From: Bacteroidia bacterium
GTDB lineage: Bacteria; Bacteroidota; Bacteroidia; Bacteroidales; UBA932
NCBI GenBank assembly: GCA_009929175.1
Contig: SABC01000008.1
Span: 1 to 62,571, forward strand
Reading direction: 5' to 3'
DNA: 62,571 nt
Shown here: piece after piece, positions 8,314-18,042 of the stretch
Layout of the letters: every line of letters begins with the position of its first letter
Numbering within the stretch: the first letter of the stretch is position 1
Program-made: the position numbers and the translations under genes
Notes under the pieces: model-generated
What the model was told of the DNA's origin: nothing
The model's input: only the letters and a program-made list of their open reading frames with translations
Database searches by the model: none

Positions 8314-11295
8314 TCAAAGAGAGACCTCCACTATCTCGTTATCATCGGGGTACCAAACAAAACCTTTCACGTAGGCGGTGCCGGCTTGCTTTACAAGTGA
8401 CATATATTGCCTTACTTGGTTGATGTGTGATTGTTCCCGTTTTTTACCGAACTTGAAATCGATAACCTGGGCCTCTGCTCCCATAAGTACCCTGTCGGGG
8501 CGTTTTGAACCACCTCCCGGCAGGAGTATCTCCAACTCCCGGAACACCCTGAAGCTGTTGTCAAACCAATGCCTGTCGCGCACCCTTTGAAACATCTGAG
8601 CAATAAAATCCTTAACCTCGTCCCTCATTCCGGGTTGCAGGATACCTTCGGAAAGGACAGTCTCAATAGCCCTCCCAAGGTCATCCTCACAAACGATATG
8701 CTCCATTATACGGTGCATCACCACTCCCCATCCCCTTTGACTGCTCTCTCTGTAGTATTCCTCTCCCCTCAATGCAAGCTTCATACGGTCACCTGATTCA
8801 TAACTTGCAAACAATGGCATTGCAACACCTCCATCACAAGGCTCATGTTTGGCTGCTAAATAGGCCGATGGTTCTCCCAAAGAATATTCATTCCCGTCCA
8901 TTTTACCATCCAAAAAGCCACCCATTATTGTCGAAACCGAGATGGAATCACCTTTCATTGGCAAAGGAGGGCATACCAAATACATCTCCTTCTCGGCCCT
9001 GGTCATTGCCACATAAGCCAGGTTGAGGTTGTCCACGTAGCTACGTCTCTTTTCGGTGAAATAATCCTGCTCGAACACCGTGCCTTCCAGTTTGGACGAG
9101 TACTTGACAGGTAAAACCGGGAAGCGTGAATAGGGCTTTCCGGTAGTGGAACACCACAATACCGGCCCCCTGTTGCCCCTGTGGTCCAGTGGCAATTCAA
9201 AGAAAGGAAGGAAAACCACGGGAATTCCCAATCCCTTGGCCTTGTGTATTGTCATCACCCTCACCGCATCCTGTCCAAGCGGAGCAGGTACACTTTTTTT
9301 GCTTCCCTTTTCTTCCCACCATTTTACAAAAGAGGCAATATCGGCCATCTCACCTTTGCCCTGCTCCAATACCACATCCAGGAAAGAGTTGATGAATACC
9401 GAATCTGATTCCCCGTAACCTTTACCAGCAAGCATTAAACACTCTTGGCAAAGTTCGTATAGAGGGAGATGCGACAAAGTCAGTGCATCAGATGGCTCTA
9501 CCCCCAAAAATCGGGCTATTGTGTTGTTGATACTGTCGCCCGGATCAATTATGTACTTAAGGATTGCAATAACCTTCCTCACCACCGGTGATGAGCCTAT
9601 CAAAAGTGCCTCGTCCGAAATTACAGGAAATCCATTCTGCAGCAGTGCATTCACAACCATCTGCCCCTCGTCATTAGTCCTCACCAGGTATGTGATATCG
9701 CTCATGTTCAAACCTCTCTCCACACAATTCCGGGTTTTTTCCACACACAACCCAAGTGCTCTCTCTTTCCATCCGGCCCCATCCTCCTTATCCATAAAAC
9801 TTACCCATACATATCCATCGCTCTCCCTTTTGGAAGGGGAGGTCTCCTGGACGGCACCGGTGTATATAGCAGTCTCGTTTTCCGAAATATGTTCTTTGCA
9901 AACCATACCGGCATAAGGGAAGAAACCGTTGTTGAACTCGATAATATTTTTGGAGGAGCGCCAGTTATGTTTTAAATCTGCCAAAGCAATGCTGCCATCG
10001 GGAATATCGTTGTAAATACCGCTGTTAAGCAGGCTCCAGTCAGAGCCTCTCCAACGGTAAATACTCTGTTTAACATCTCCCACAACAAGGTTGTCCATCC
10101 CTCTGGCGAGGCTGTCGAGGACAAGTGGCAAAAAATTCTTCCATTGTAACATTGAGGTATCCTGGAATTCATCCAGCATGAAATGGTCTATCTTGGTACC
10201 GGTTTTCTCATATATAAAAGGGGCATCGCTGCCATCAATTATTTTATTCAGGAGCTCAGTAGTCTCCGGAATCAGCACCACGTTATGTTCGGTAGTATAG
10301 TCATGCACAAACCTCTCCACATCGGCAATCACACCCATCACCTGCAGGTTGGAAAGGGCGGCCACAGCCGACATATAACCACGTAATTCAGCATCATACA
10401 ATAAGCAGAGCTCTTCTATAGCCTCTGCCAAACCATCGCTCCAGCACTGCTCGATTGAGTTGTAAAGGGCAGGGTCACTTTTGATGGTTGCTTTGGTGGT
10501 GATATTTTCGGGAGAAGATGCCATATCCCTCAAACTATCCTTTAGCTCAGGTATATAACCGTCTGCTACCTTTGCAAAGAAATTCAAAGGGCTCCTTGAA
10601 CCACCTTTGAAGTGTAGAAGCAACAGGTTGTGCCTCTCAATGGAGTCCAATGCCTTTTTGGCAATAGCTCTTAATTTTCCCTCAAAATCATTCTTTATTG
10701 CAATCAGCTCGCCCCGCAGAATTTCAATTTGTCCCTTATCAATCAAAAAACCCTCTTCTTTTCCGGCCACCTGTTTGAAAGACTCTTTGAAAATCTCGTT
10801 GGCCAGCTCTGCCAGTTTTTTCCTGAAATTCCACCCCTCCCCGCTCTCCACCGACTCGGTGCCTATTGCGGTGAGCCATTCAAGCAAATAACTGTTTTCT
10901 TCTTTGTCCAGGTTGTAAATCATGTTGTCGATTGCCTCCTGCAAAACCATTGCGGTATCCAGCTCAACGCCGTAGGCCCCGTTTTTCCCTATTTCACGGG
11001 CAAAAGCCCTCATGGTTTGCTGGAAAAAACGGTCTATGGTACTTATGGCAAATGCAGAGTAATCGTGAAGTATCTCCGAAAGCCTTTTTGCCGATTCGGG
11101 GTCAGTTTGGCTCTGGGCATACAACCTCTCCACCACCCTCCTTTTCATCTCCTCGGTGGCCTTGTTGGTAAAGGTCACAGCCAAAATATTACGGTATGCC
11201 CTCTCCTTTTTTGAAAGAAGTTCCAGGTATTCGTTTGTAAGGGTGTAAGTTTTACCCGACCCTGCCGATGCCTTTATAAGTTTGAGTTGTCCCAT
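8314..11295 (-). CDS. addA: UvrD/Rep-type helicase-nuclease, AddA-like subunit
   Basis: Helicase-nuclease subunit of an AddAB-type double-strand-break resection complex. The Walker A motif SAGSGKTYT lies close to the N-terminus and AVTFTNKATEEMK follows. DEFQDTSMLQW is the Walker B region, and VMTIHKAKGLGIPVV with LAYVAMTRAEKEMYL are C-terminal superfamily-1 helicase motifs. The C-terminus is a RecB-like PD-(D/E)XK nuclease (PDRVL, VIDFKFG, then a Gln/Tyr motif HINQVRQYM). The start is the ATG at 11295 (993 aa): it has AAAGGAG 6 nt upstream, a strong Shine-Dalgarno for this genome, and lies 10 bp after the addB stop. The longer open frame lies inside addB. Partner addB is immediately upstream. 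Confidence 0.9.
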   Translation of the reverse strand: MGQLKLIKASAGSGKTYTLTNEYLELLSKKERAYRNILAVTFTNKATEEMKRRVVERLYAQSQTDPESAKRLSEILHDYSAFAISTIDRFFQQTMRAFAREIGKNGAYGVELDTAMVLQEAIDNMIYNLDKEENSYLLEWLTAIGTESVESGEGWNFRKKLAELANEIFKESFKQVAGKEEGFLIDKGQIEILRGELIAIKNDFEGKLRAIAKKALDSIERHNLLLLHFKGGSRSPLNFFAKVADGYIPELKDSLRDMASSPENITTKATIKSDPALYNSIEQCWSDGLAEAIEELCLLYDAELRGYMSAVAALSNLQVMGVIADVERFVHDYTTEHNVVLIPETTELLNKIIDGSDAPFIYEKTGTKIDHFMLDEFQDTSMLQWKNFLPLVLDSLARGMDNLVVGDVKQSIYRWRGSDWSLLNSGIYNDIPDGSIALADLKHNWRSSKNIIEFNNGFFPYAGMVCKEHISENETAIYTGAVQETSPSKRESDGYVWVSFMDKEDGAGWKERALGLCVEKTRNCVERGLNMSDITYLVRTNDEGQMVVNALLQNGFPVISDEALLIGSSPVVRKVIAILKYIIDPGDSINNTIARFLGVEPSDALTLSHLPLYELCQECLMLAGKGYGESDSVFINSFLDVVLEQGKGEMADIASFVKWWEEKGSKKSVPAPLGQDAVRVMTIHKAKGLGIPVVFLPFFELPLDHRGNRGPVLWCSTTGKPYSRFPVLPVKYSSKLEGTVFEQDYFTEKRRSYVDNLNLAYVAMTRAEKEMYLVCPPLPMKGDSISVSTIMGGFLDGKMDGNEYSLGEPSAYLAAKHEPCDGGVAMPLFASYESGDRMKLALRGEEYYRESSQRGWGVVMHRIMEHIVCEDDLGRAIETVLSEGILQPGMRDEVKDFIAQMFQRVRDRHWFDNSFRVFRELEILLPGGGSKRPDRVLMGAEAQVIDFKFGKKREQSHINQVRQYMSLVKQAGTAYVKGFVWYPDDNEIVEVSL

Positions 11296-11305
11296 TACCA
11301 CTCCT

Positions 11306-14032
11306 TTAATAACATATTGTATTGAAATCGCACCATTCACAAAGCCTTGTGTTGCTGGTTGGGGAGAATGGTACCTCTTTGTCAAAAACCTCTTGCAGCA
11401 ACACCTTCAATCGTCCGGTGTATTCGTCAAGTTTTTCCCCGGCAATGAACTCCGAACAGGATTTCCCTTTTGCCAGTTCCCTTATGAAATAGGGCTCTGC
11501 TATCATTTCCTGGCTCTCACCAAGCAAAAGCGCATACATGAACATCTGGAAAACAACTTTGTTACGGTTTGTCTTTGTACCGTCAAAAAGGGATTCCATC
11601 CCATTGTATTTAAGGTCTCCGCTCCCTGTCTTGTAATCCACAATCCTCAATGCAGAGGTTTTGTCCAGGCGGTCTATGAAGCCTTTGAGTGGCACAACCA
11701 CTCCGTTTTGGAGTGTAACACTACCCTTGACACTCTTTTCCGATTCCAAATAGACAAACGGCGCAATGCTTTTGTCATGCCCGAGGGTTATCTCCATGTA
11801 TTTGACAATCATCTTTTTTACCAATAAAGCATACCCCACGGGCCTATCCATGTTCTTGTATTTGGCAAACCCCATGTCTACAAAAGATTCCATCTGCTCC
11901 TTCATGGAGAGAATCGTCCCTATATCCTTTGCAGTAACCATTTTTCCTAAAAAGGGTTTGTATAGTTGCTCCATGGCAAAATGGAAAATGGAACCGAATT
12001 CGTTGGCTTCAACACCCTCTTCCACATCTTCGGCAGCCTCAAGCCCCTCCACCTGGGAAAAATAGAACTTCAGCGGGCAATCTATGTAGTTATTTAGGGC
12101 AGACGCCGAAAGTGCCTTTCCCACATCCCCAAGGAAAAGGGAAGTCATTCTTTCCATTATAGCAGCATCCTTCCCCACCACTATCCCTTTATGATTGTGG
12201 GGGTCAATCCTGTAATTCACAACACTCTCCTTATGCACCATGTCATAGAGGTATTTGAGTTGCAGTATAAACCGGCTGGGTTCACCACTCTTTAGGCCAT
12301 CGGTACGAGTATCATATATCAAGGTTACATTTTTAGCACGTGAAATCAAGCTGTAAAAGAGATAAGTGTAAAGGGCATCTTCATGTTCCTTTACCGGCAA
12401 CCCGAACCCTGCCCTAAGGTTGTAAGGAATGAATGAGTTGGATGGACTCTTCTTTGGAAAAACACCTTCGTTGACAGAGCATATTACCAGATTCTCAAAA
12501 TCCAGGGCCCTGGTTTCCAAAACACCCATCACCTGCAAACCTGCCAAAGGTTCCCCGGAAAAAGGAATTGAAATCCCTTCGGTAATCATGGAAAGGACCC
12601 TTCCGAAACTTTTTATGTTCATTGGAATCATTATGCCCTTGATACGGGTGAGAGCGTTCCGGATATGGTAGATGAATTCCTTCTCAATCTTGTCACTCCT
12701 GCTGCATGATGCAAACATGGAGAGCAAATTGAGTAGTTTGTCGCACAACTCCTGCTGTGGGTCGTCGCCTCCGGTCTTGGAAAAGAGCAGTGAAAGCACC
12801 TCGCTGCCATCAAAGTAAGATCCCGGTACATATACCCTGTTCTCCCTTTTTATACGCGATGCAACCTCCCGGGCCTCCTCCCCGGCAACCTTGTGGATAA
12901 AGCTGTGGTTGAGCAGGGGTAAAACCTTTTTAAAATATATTCCCCTCTCATCCCACTCCATCTGTGCAACCATTTTGACAAGTGAAACCAGCGGAGTCCC
13001 CGAAAGAGGATATCCCATGGTAACATTAATGCTTTCTATGTTAGGTGGTACCGAGCCAAGCAATGGCATCAGCAATGACTCGTCTGGTAATACAACTGCA
13101 CTCTCTTCGCTGCCCGGGAATCCCTTAAGCAACTCTCCGGCAATCTTTGCCTGCATCACCAATGAGGCAGCCCCAATCACATTTACGGTTGGTTTGCCAA
13201 GCGGAACGGCGGCCAATCCATATTCCCTTTTGGAGGGAAAGGCAGAGAGGTTTTCATTTGCAAACCAACTGGCTTTGTTCTCCTTGTCCTTAATGAATTC
13301 ACGGTCATAGTCCCAGTAGAAATCGGCAATACCAGCTTGTTGCACCTTTTTCATGATGTCCCGTTCGCACTTGTTTAGTGCATTGAAGCCCACGAACACC
13401 ACCTCCCGGTAATCGGAAAGCATGTCGGCAATATCATCCATTGTGGCCACCTTTCTGTATATGGCACCCTCGTAGGCACAACCTTTGGACTCCAGTTTTC
13501 GATTGAATGCCTTGTAAAGAGGGTAAAGGATTTCCCAAGTCTTCAAAAAGGACTCTTTAGTTTCGCTGCCGCCCTCTGCAAGGAACCCCTCCCAGAACCT
13601 TTTGACTGCCACCAACTGGGACGGTGAGAGGAAACTGTAATCACTCTCAATTTGCTTTAACTCTTTTACATTGGAAAATAGCTGTTTGGCATTTGCTATG
13701 TACTTATCCGTGTCATTGAAGTCTCCTATTATGATTTCGCCCCAGTACAGGAAATCATCGAAACTCTCACCTGAGGGGAGTAACTCCCTGTATGTTTCGT
13801 ACAGGTCAAACAACAAGTGCGTACGGTCGGCCTCCCTGATGACCGAAAGTGAAAGCACAAGGTCTTTGAATGTTGTGATATGGGGAGAGAAAAGAGGTTT
13901 GTCAACCATTTCCGACAAATACTTCTTAAAAAAGAGAGCCGACCTTTTATTTGGGAAAACAAAACACAACTCTCTTATTCTCCCTTGGTATTCATCATAG
14001 AAACCACGGGCGATGCTTTCAAGGAATTTCAT
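11306..14032 (-). CDS. addB: PD-(D/E)XK nuclease family protein, AddB-like subunit
   Basis: 908-aa partner of the AddA-like helicase. It starts with an inactivated-helicase-like region (CFVFPNKRSALFF replaces the P-loop). The C-terminal domain has the PD-(D/E)XK nuclease signature IVDYKTGSGDLKYN near residue 800. It ends in a cysteine group (LCEWCDFNTIC) that may be part of the Fe-S staple known in AddB proteins; Cys at YIDCPLKFYF, about residue 650, would be the distal ligand. Together with addA it should form a two-nuclease, one-motor complex for recombination repair. It lies 20 bp downstream of pgi and 10 bp upstream of addA on the same strand. Assignment as AddB rests on architecture and the partner gene. 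Confidence 0.85.
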   Translation of the reverse strand: MKFLESIARGFYDEYQGRIRELCFVFPNKRSALFFKKYLSEMVDKPLFSPHITTFKDLVLSLSVIREADRTHLLFDLYETYRELLPSGESFDDFLYWGEIIIGDFNDTDKYIANAKQLFSNVKELKQIESDYSFLSPSQLVAVKRFWEGFLAEGGSETKESFLKTWEILYPLYKAFNRKLESKGCAYEGAIYRKVATMDDIADMLSDYREVVFVGFNALNKCERDIMKKVQQAGIADFYWDYDREFIKDKENKASWFANENLSAFPSKREYGLAAVPLGKPTVNVIGAASLVMQAKIAGELLKGFPGSEESAVVLPDESLLMPLLGSVPPNIESINVTMGYPLSGTPLVSLVKMVAQMEWDERGIYFKKVLPLLNHSFIHKVAGEEAREVASRIKRENRVYVPGSYFDGSEVLSLLFSKTGGDDPQQELCDKLLNLLSMFASCSRSDKIEKEFIYHIRNALTRIKGIMIPMNIKSFGRVLSMITEGISIPFSGEPLAGLQVMGVLETRALDFENLVICSVNEGVFPKKSPSNSFIPYNLRAGFGLPVKEHEDALYTYLFYSLISRAKNVTLIYDTRTDGLKSGEPSRFILQLKYLYDMVHKESVVNYRIDPHNHKGIVVGKDAAIMERMTSLFLGDVGKALSASALNNYIDCPLKFYFSQVEGLEAAEDVEEGVEANEFGSIFHFAMEQLYKPFLGKMVTAKDIGTILSMKEQMESFVDMGFAKYKNMDRPVGYALLVKKMIVKYMEITLGHDKSIAPFVYLESEKSVKGSVTLQNGVVVPLKGFIDRLDKTSALRIVDYKTGSGDLKYNGMESLFDGTKTNRNKVVFQMFMYALLLGESQEMIAEPYFIRELAKGKSCSEFIAGEKLDEYTGRLKVLLQEVFDKEVPFSPTSNTRLCEWCDFNTICY

Positions 14033-14052
14033 GGTAATCTGTTTTGGGAGGG

Positions 14053-15402
14053 TTACAGCCTCTCCTTAAGTTTTTCTGCAAGCTCTTCGTAGCCAGGTTT
14101 CCCCAGCAAAGCAAACATGTTTTGTTTGTAATCTTCTACTCCAGGCTGGTCGAATGGATTGATTCCAAGCATATATGCACTTACACCACAGGCAAATTCA
14201 AAGAAATAGAAAAGAGCCCCCAGGCTGAATGCGTCCAGCCTCTCCGCTTCGAGCAGAATGTTTGGAACACCGCCATCAATATGAGCCAGTTTGGTACCGG
14301 CACGTGCTTTTTTATTGACCTGCTCCACCTCCATCCCGGCAAGGAAATTAAGCCCGTCGACATCTGCCGGGTCGTTACCTACCGAATATTCGCGGGCAGG
14401 ATGCTTCATATCCAACACCGTTTCGAACATAATCCTCTCACCCTCCTGTATATACTGCCCCATAGAGTGAAGGTCGGATGTAAAGTTAACTGAGGCCGGG
14501 AATATCCCTTTCCCCTCCTTACCCTCACTCTCTCCGAACAACTGCTTCCACCACTCTGCAAAATATTGCAACTTGGGATTGAAATTCACCAGAATCTCAA
14601 TGGTTTTCCCTTTGCCATAGAGCAGGTTCCTAAGGGCTGCATATTGAATTGCAATGTTATTGCCCGACCTCTCCATACATATCTCCCTCATTTTGGCAGC
14701 ACCTTGAATCATCGAATCAATATTTACTCCGGCAACAGCCATGGGCAGCAAGCCCACCGGGGTGAGTACGGAGTACCTCCCTCCCACATCGTCAGGGATA
14801 ACAAATGTACGGTAGCCCTCCTTAGAAGCAACCTCTTTCAGGGCTCCTCGTGATTTGTCAGTCACTGCAATTATACGGGTAGCTGCCTCCTCTTTGCCGT
14901 ATTTTGTCTCAAGGTGGTTTTTGATTATCCGGAAAGCAATTGCAGGTTCGGTAGTTGTGCCCGATTTTGAAATCACTATTGCTGCATACTCCTTTTCTTC
15001 CAACAGATCCATCAGTTCAGCCATATAATCCTGAGAAAGATTCTGGCCTGCAAAGAGAATTTTCGGACCTTGATTGAGAGCGAGTTCATTTGCAAATGGG
15101 TGCAGCAATGCTTCGAGTGCTGCTTTTGAACCAAGGTATGACCCTCCGATGCCTATCACAACCACTACCTGTGCTTTTAACTTCCACTCAGCAGCTATCT
15201 TCTTCATTGCATCTTGCTCCGGTCTGTTGTTGTCTGTAGGCAAATCCAGCCATCCCAGGTAATCGTTGCCCCTCCCTTTGCGGGTTGTCAGAGTGTCAAA
15301 CGCCTCCAATGCTTTGGATAGCGACAACTCGAGCTCCCGGCTGTTTATAAAAGGGGTAATACCTTTTATATCAATATCTAATATCTTGTTTTTGCTCTCC
15401 AT
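14053..15402 (-). CDS. pgi: Glucose-6-phosphate isomerase
   Basis: Interconverts glucose-6-phosphate and fructose-6-phosphate. At 449 aa it is of the short bacterial type. Visible signatures are IGIGGSYLGSKAALEAL, VISKSGTTTEPAIAFR and DVGGRYSVLTPVGLLP (sugar-phosphate-binding segments), the catalytic Glu region GESEGKEGKGIFP, and the C-terminal PFDQPGVEDYKQNMF with the active-site Lys. It starts 1 bp after the gpsA stop and ends 20 bp before addB, so it sits inside a gpsA-pgi-addB-addA transcription unit. It supplies glucose-6-phosphate to zwf, encoded about 9 kb away. Confidence 0.97.
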   Translation of the reverse strand: MESKNKILDIDIKGITPFINSRELELSLSKALEAFDTLTTRKGRGNDYLGWLDLPTDNNRPEQDAMKKIAAEWKLKAQVVVVIGIGGSYLGSKAALEALLHPFANELALNQGPKILFAGQNLSQDYMAELMDLLEEKEYAAIVISKSGTTTEPAIAFRIIKNHLETKYGKEEAATRIIAVTDKSRGALKEVASKEGYRTFVIPDDVGGRYSVLTPVGLLPMAVAGVNIDSMIQGAAKMREICMERSGNNIAIQYAALRNLLYGKGKTIEILVNFNPKLQYFAEWWKQLFGESEGKEGKGIFPASVNFTSDLHSMGQYIQEGERIMFETVLDMKHPAREYSVGNDPADVDGLNFLAGMEVEQVNKKARAGTKLAHIDGGVPNILLEAERLDAFSLGALFYFFEFACGVSAYMLGINPFDQPGVEDYKQNMFALLGKPGYEELAEKLKERL

Positions 15403-15403
15403 G

Positions 15404-16417
15404 TTATTGTAAATTTTCGGTTAATTGTTTAATAACATACGCCGGGTACTTCTGTTCATAGAGTATCTTGTACATAGCCTCTGCAATAGGCATATGAACT
15501 CCATATTTTTTATTTATCTCATAAATACACTTGGTTCCATAGTATCCCTCTGCCACCATGTTCATCTCCACTTGGGCCGACTGCACCGAATATCCTTTAC
15601 CTATCATGCTCCCGAATGTGCGGTTGCGGCTGAACTGGGAATAACAGGTTACGAGCAGGTCGCCAAGGTAAGCACTGGTTGAGGTTTGCCTTGAGATATC
15701 GGGATGGGAGGCGTGAAGAAAATCCCTCATCTCATGGAAAGCATTGGTTATCAATACAGCCATAAAATTATCCCCATAAGAGAGGGCGTGGCAAATACCG
15801 GCTGCCACAGCATAAATATTCTTTAGGACGGCTGCAAACTCAACCCCGTAAATATCGGTGCCCGGGACAGTCTTGATATAACTGCAGGCAAAAACATCAC
15901 ACAAAGAACGAGCAACTTCTATATGTTTGCTCGAAAGGGTAAGGTAAGAGAGTCTCTCCATGGCAACCTCCTCGGCATGGCAGGGGCCACTCACAACTCC
16001 AATCCTGGAAAAAGGGATATTGTAGTTTTGGTTGAAATACTCGGCAACGGTTATGTTGTCAACCGGGATAATCCCTTTGATTGCACTTATTATAAACTTG
16101 TTATCCAGCGAAACAGTAATTTTGGATGCTTCGGGGAGAAAGTATGCCGAGGGAATACAAAAAACCAGCACATCGGCCTCTGCAATTACTTCATTGATAT
16201 CGGAGCTGAAAAAAATCCTGTTTGGATCGAATTTGGCCGAAGGGAGGTAGTATGGATTGTGGTTGGAAATTTTCATTTGCTCTATCATCTCATCGTCCCT
16301 AACATACCATGCGATCCTCTCCTGGTTATTCATCAGTAGTTTAGCCAGGGCCGTTGCCCAGCTTCCGCTCCCGATCATTGCATAACGCAAATTTTCCTGA
16401 TCGAAAAAATTATCCAT
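15404..16417 (-). CDS. gpsA: NAD(P)H-dependent glycerol-3-phosphate dehydrogenase
   Basis: Reduces dihydroxyacetone phosphate to sn-glycerol-3-phosphate, the backbone for phospholipids. The N-terminal dinucleotide-binding motif is MIGSGSWATALAKLL. IKGI and VVSGPCHAEEVA are family signatures. The catalytic Lys is in EFAAVLKNIYAVAAG, and SRNRTFG in the C-terminal helical domain is typical. The ATG at 16417 is chosen (337 aa), placing the Rossmann strand about 12 residues in as in homologues; the 32 codons upstream overlap the promoter region and are AT-rich. It is first gene of the gpsA-pgi-addB-addA unit, divergent from mqnC. Confidence 0.95.
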   Translation of the reverse strand: MDNFFDQENLRYAMIGSGSWATALAKLLMNNQERIAWYVRDDEMIEQMKISNHNPYYLPSAKFDPNRIFFSSDINEVIAEADVLVFCIPSAYFLPEASKITVSLDNKFIISAIKGIIPVDNITVAEYFNQNYNIPFSRIGVVSGPCHAEEVAMERLSYLTLSSKHIEVARSLCDVFACSYIKTVPGTDIYGVEFAAVLKNIYAVAAGICHALSYGDNFMAVLITNAFHEMRDFLHASHPDISRQTSTSAYLGDLLVTCYSQFSRNRTFGSMIGKGYSVQSAQVEMNMVAEGYYGTKCIYEINKKYGVHMPIAEAMYKILYEQKYPAYVIKQLTENLQ

Positions 16418-16448
16418 TATAATATCAAATTGGTTTAGATTTAATCTA

Positions 16449-16456
16449 CAAATATA
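16449..16456 (-). promoter_or_regulatory. -7 box of gpsA
   Basis: TATATTTG on the minus strand matches TAnnTTTG and is 31 nt upstream of the gpsA ATG. No TTTG is seen at the expected -33 distance. Confidence 0.45.
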
Positions 16457-16488
16457 CCCTTTTTGTAACAATATATGAATAAATCTCT

Positions 16489-16496
16489 TACTTTTG
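16489..16496 (+). promoter_or_regulatory. -7 box of mqnC
   Basis: TACTTTTG matches TAnnTTTG and ends 22 nt before the mqnC ATG. A TTTG at 16462-16465 could be the -33 box, although the 23-nt spacer is long. Confidence 0.45.
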
Positions 16497-16518
16497 TCCA
16501 ACACACAAATCAAGGGAT

Positions 16519-17631
16519 ATGAAGAGAGAGAATATTAAAGATAAGATACTTAAGCAACAAGATATTACCCAGGATGAGGCTCTTTTCCTTTACAACATTT
16601 TGCCTGTACAGGATTTGCTTTCTCTTGGCAACGAAGTCAGGTTTTCCAAAATCCCGCATCGCAGGGTAAGCTGGCAGATTGACCGGAATATCAATTACAC
16701 AAATGTTTGCATTTCGGCTTGCAAATTCTGCAATTTCCATTGCACCTTATCCCAAAAGGAACGCTCATTCACGACCGGGATGGAGGAGTATAAGGTCAAA
16801 ATCGACGAATTGCTGGAGGCAGGAGGCAACCAGGTGCTTTTACAGGGAGGGCTCCACCCACATTATGACATAACCTTTTACGAAGAGCTTTTCACTGCCC
16901 TCAAGGAGTACTGCCCATCCCTAAAACTAAATGCTTTAGGGCCACCAGAGGTTTCACACATTGCAAAAATGAGCAAACTCACAGTAAAAGAGACCCTCAT
17001 CAGGTTAAGGCGAGCCGGATTGGACTCCCTTCCAGGTGCCGGAGCCGAGATTTTATCGGATCGGGTAAGGAGGGAGATTTCGCCGGGCAAACCCGATGCA
17101 AAAAGCTGGATTGAGGTTATGGAAGAGGCTCACAAACTTGGCATCGGAACTACTGCAACAATGGTATATGGCCATATAGAGACTACTGAAGAGAGGGTTG
17201 GCCATCTTTTTGCAGTAAGGGACCTGCAAAAAAGGAAACCAGACGGAACACCCGGTTTCACAGCATTTATCGCATGGCCCATGCAGGTCCGAGGGACCAA
17301 ACTGGAAAGGCTTTACCATATTGGCAAATGCTCCCCGGTCGAACACCTTAAGATGGTGGCACTTAGCAGGATCATACTGTACAATGTACCGCACATACAG
17401 GTTTCCTGGCTCACAATAGGCAAGGAACTGGCAAAATTGGCACTCCATTCCGGAGCAGATGACATGGGATCGATAATGATGGAGGAGAATGTAGTTTCCA
17501 GTGCAGGTGCAAATCACCGCATCAGCAAGGAAAAAATGATCCGGACTATTGAAGAGGCAGGCTTCCGGGCATGGCTGAGGAATCAGGATTACACTCCGTA
17601 TACCCCACATCAACAGGAAGGCTTGGCTTAA
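16519..17631 (+). CDS. mqnC: Cyclic dehypoxanthinylfutalosine synthase (radical SAM)
   Basis: Radical SAM enzyme of the futalosine route to menaquinone, which cyclises dehypoxanthinylfutalosine. The Fe-S cluster motif is CISACKFCNFHC (CxxxCxxC plus further Cys). Further signatures are LLQGGLHPHYDITFYE, SLPGAGAEILSDRVR and SPGKPDAKSWIEVM. The closest alternative is the paralogue MqnE, but PGAGAEIL and QGGLHP favour MqnC. At 370 aa it has the family length. Its last 86 bp overlap the 3' end of the convergent rnhA gene. The UbiD-type decarboxylase at 43465-45177 probably acts late in the same pathway; the other mqn genes are not in this window. Confidence 0.9.
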   Translation: MKRENIKDKILKQQDITQDEALFLYNILPVQDLLSLGNEVRFSKIPHRRVSWQIDRNINYTNVCISACKFCNFHCTLSQKERSFTTGMEEYKVKIDELLEAGGNQVLLQGGLHPHYDITFYEELFTALKEYCPSLKLNALGPPEVSHIAKMSKLTVKETLIRLRRAGLDSLPGAGAEILSDRVRREISPGKPDAKSWIEVMEEAHKLGIGTTATMVYGHIETTEERVGHLFAVRDLQKRKPDGTPGFTAFIAWPMQVRGTKLERLYHIGKCSPVEHLKMVALSRIILYNVPHIQVSWLTIGKELAKLALHSGADDMGSIMMEENVVSSAGANHRISKEKMIRTIEEAGFRAWLRNQDYTPYTPHQQEGLA

Positions 17632-18037
17632 GGGAGGCCTCTACCGCAAGCTGGTCGCACCTCTCATTCTGGGGGTGTCCGTTGTGCCCTTTTATCCATA
17701 CAAACTTCACTCTGTGTTTTCGGTATACAATCAAAAAGCGTTTCCACAGGTCAGGGTTTTTCTTTTTTGCAAAATTTTTACTCTCCCATTGGAAAACCCA
17801 TCCTTTGTTTACCGCATCGCACACATAAGAGGAATCTGACCAGACAGTTATCTCTGCATTACATCTTTTAATTGCTTCAAGGGCACTGATTACGGCCAGC
17901 AACTCCATTCGGTTGTTGGTTGTACATGCAAAACCTCCCGAAATCTCCTTGTAATGTGCTCCCGAACGGAGTACAGCTGCCCACCCGCCGGGACCAGGAT
18001 TTCCTTTGGCAGCACCATCTGTGTATATCTCTATCAT
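17546..18037 (-). CDS. rnhA: Ribonuclease HI
   Basis: Endonuclease that degrades the RNA strand of RNA-DNA hybrids. The four catalytic acidic residues are visible: Asp in IEIYTDGAAKGNPG, Glu in NNRMELLAV, Asp in VWSDSSYV, and Asp in NERCDQLAVEA. At 163 aa it is slightly longer than the usual 150-155; the extra C-terminal residues (after SLPVDVGYTE) lie in the 86-bp overlap with the convergent mqnC gene. It starts 5 bp after the pdxA stop and should be co-transcribed with pdxA. Confidence 0.95.
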   Translation of the reverse strand: MIEIYTDGAAKGNPGPGGWAAVLRSGAHYKEISGGFACTTNNRMELLAVISALEAIKRCNAEITVWSDSSYVCDAVNKGWVFQWESKNFAKKKNPDLWKRFLIVYRKHRVKFVWIKGHNGHPQNERCDQLAVEASLKPSLPVDVGYTECNPDSSAMPGSLPLQ

Positions 18038-18042
18038 CCCGC

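Noticed and set aside
8103-8591. Small frames around the convergent end of the thioredoxin lipoprotein and addA genes
   Set aside because: They overlap conserved coding sequence in other frames; the true gap is only 3 bp.
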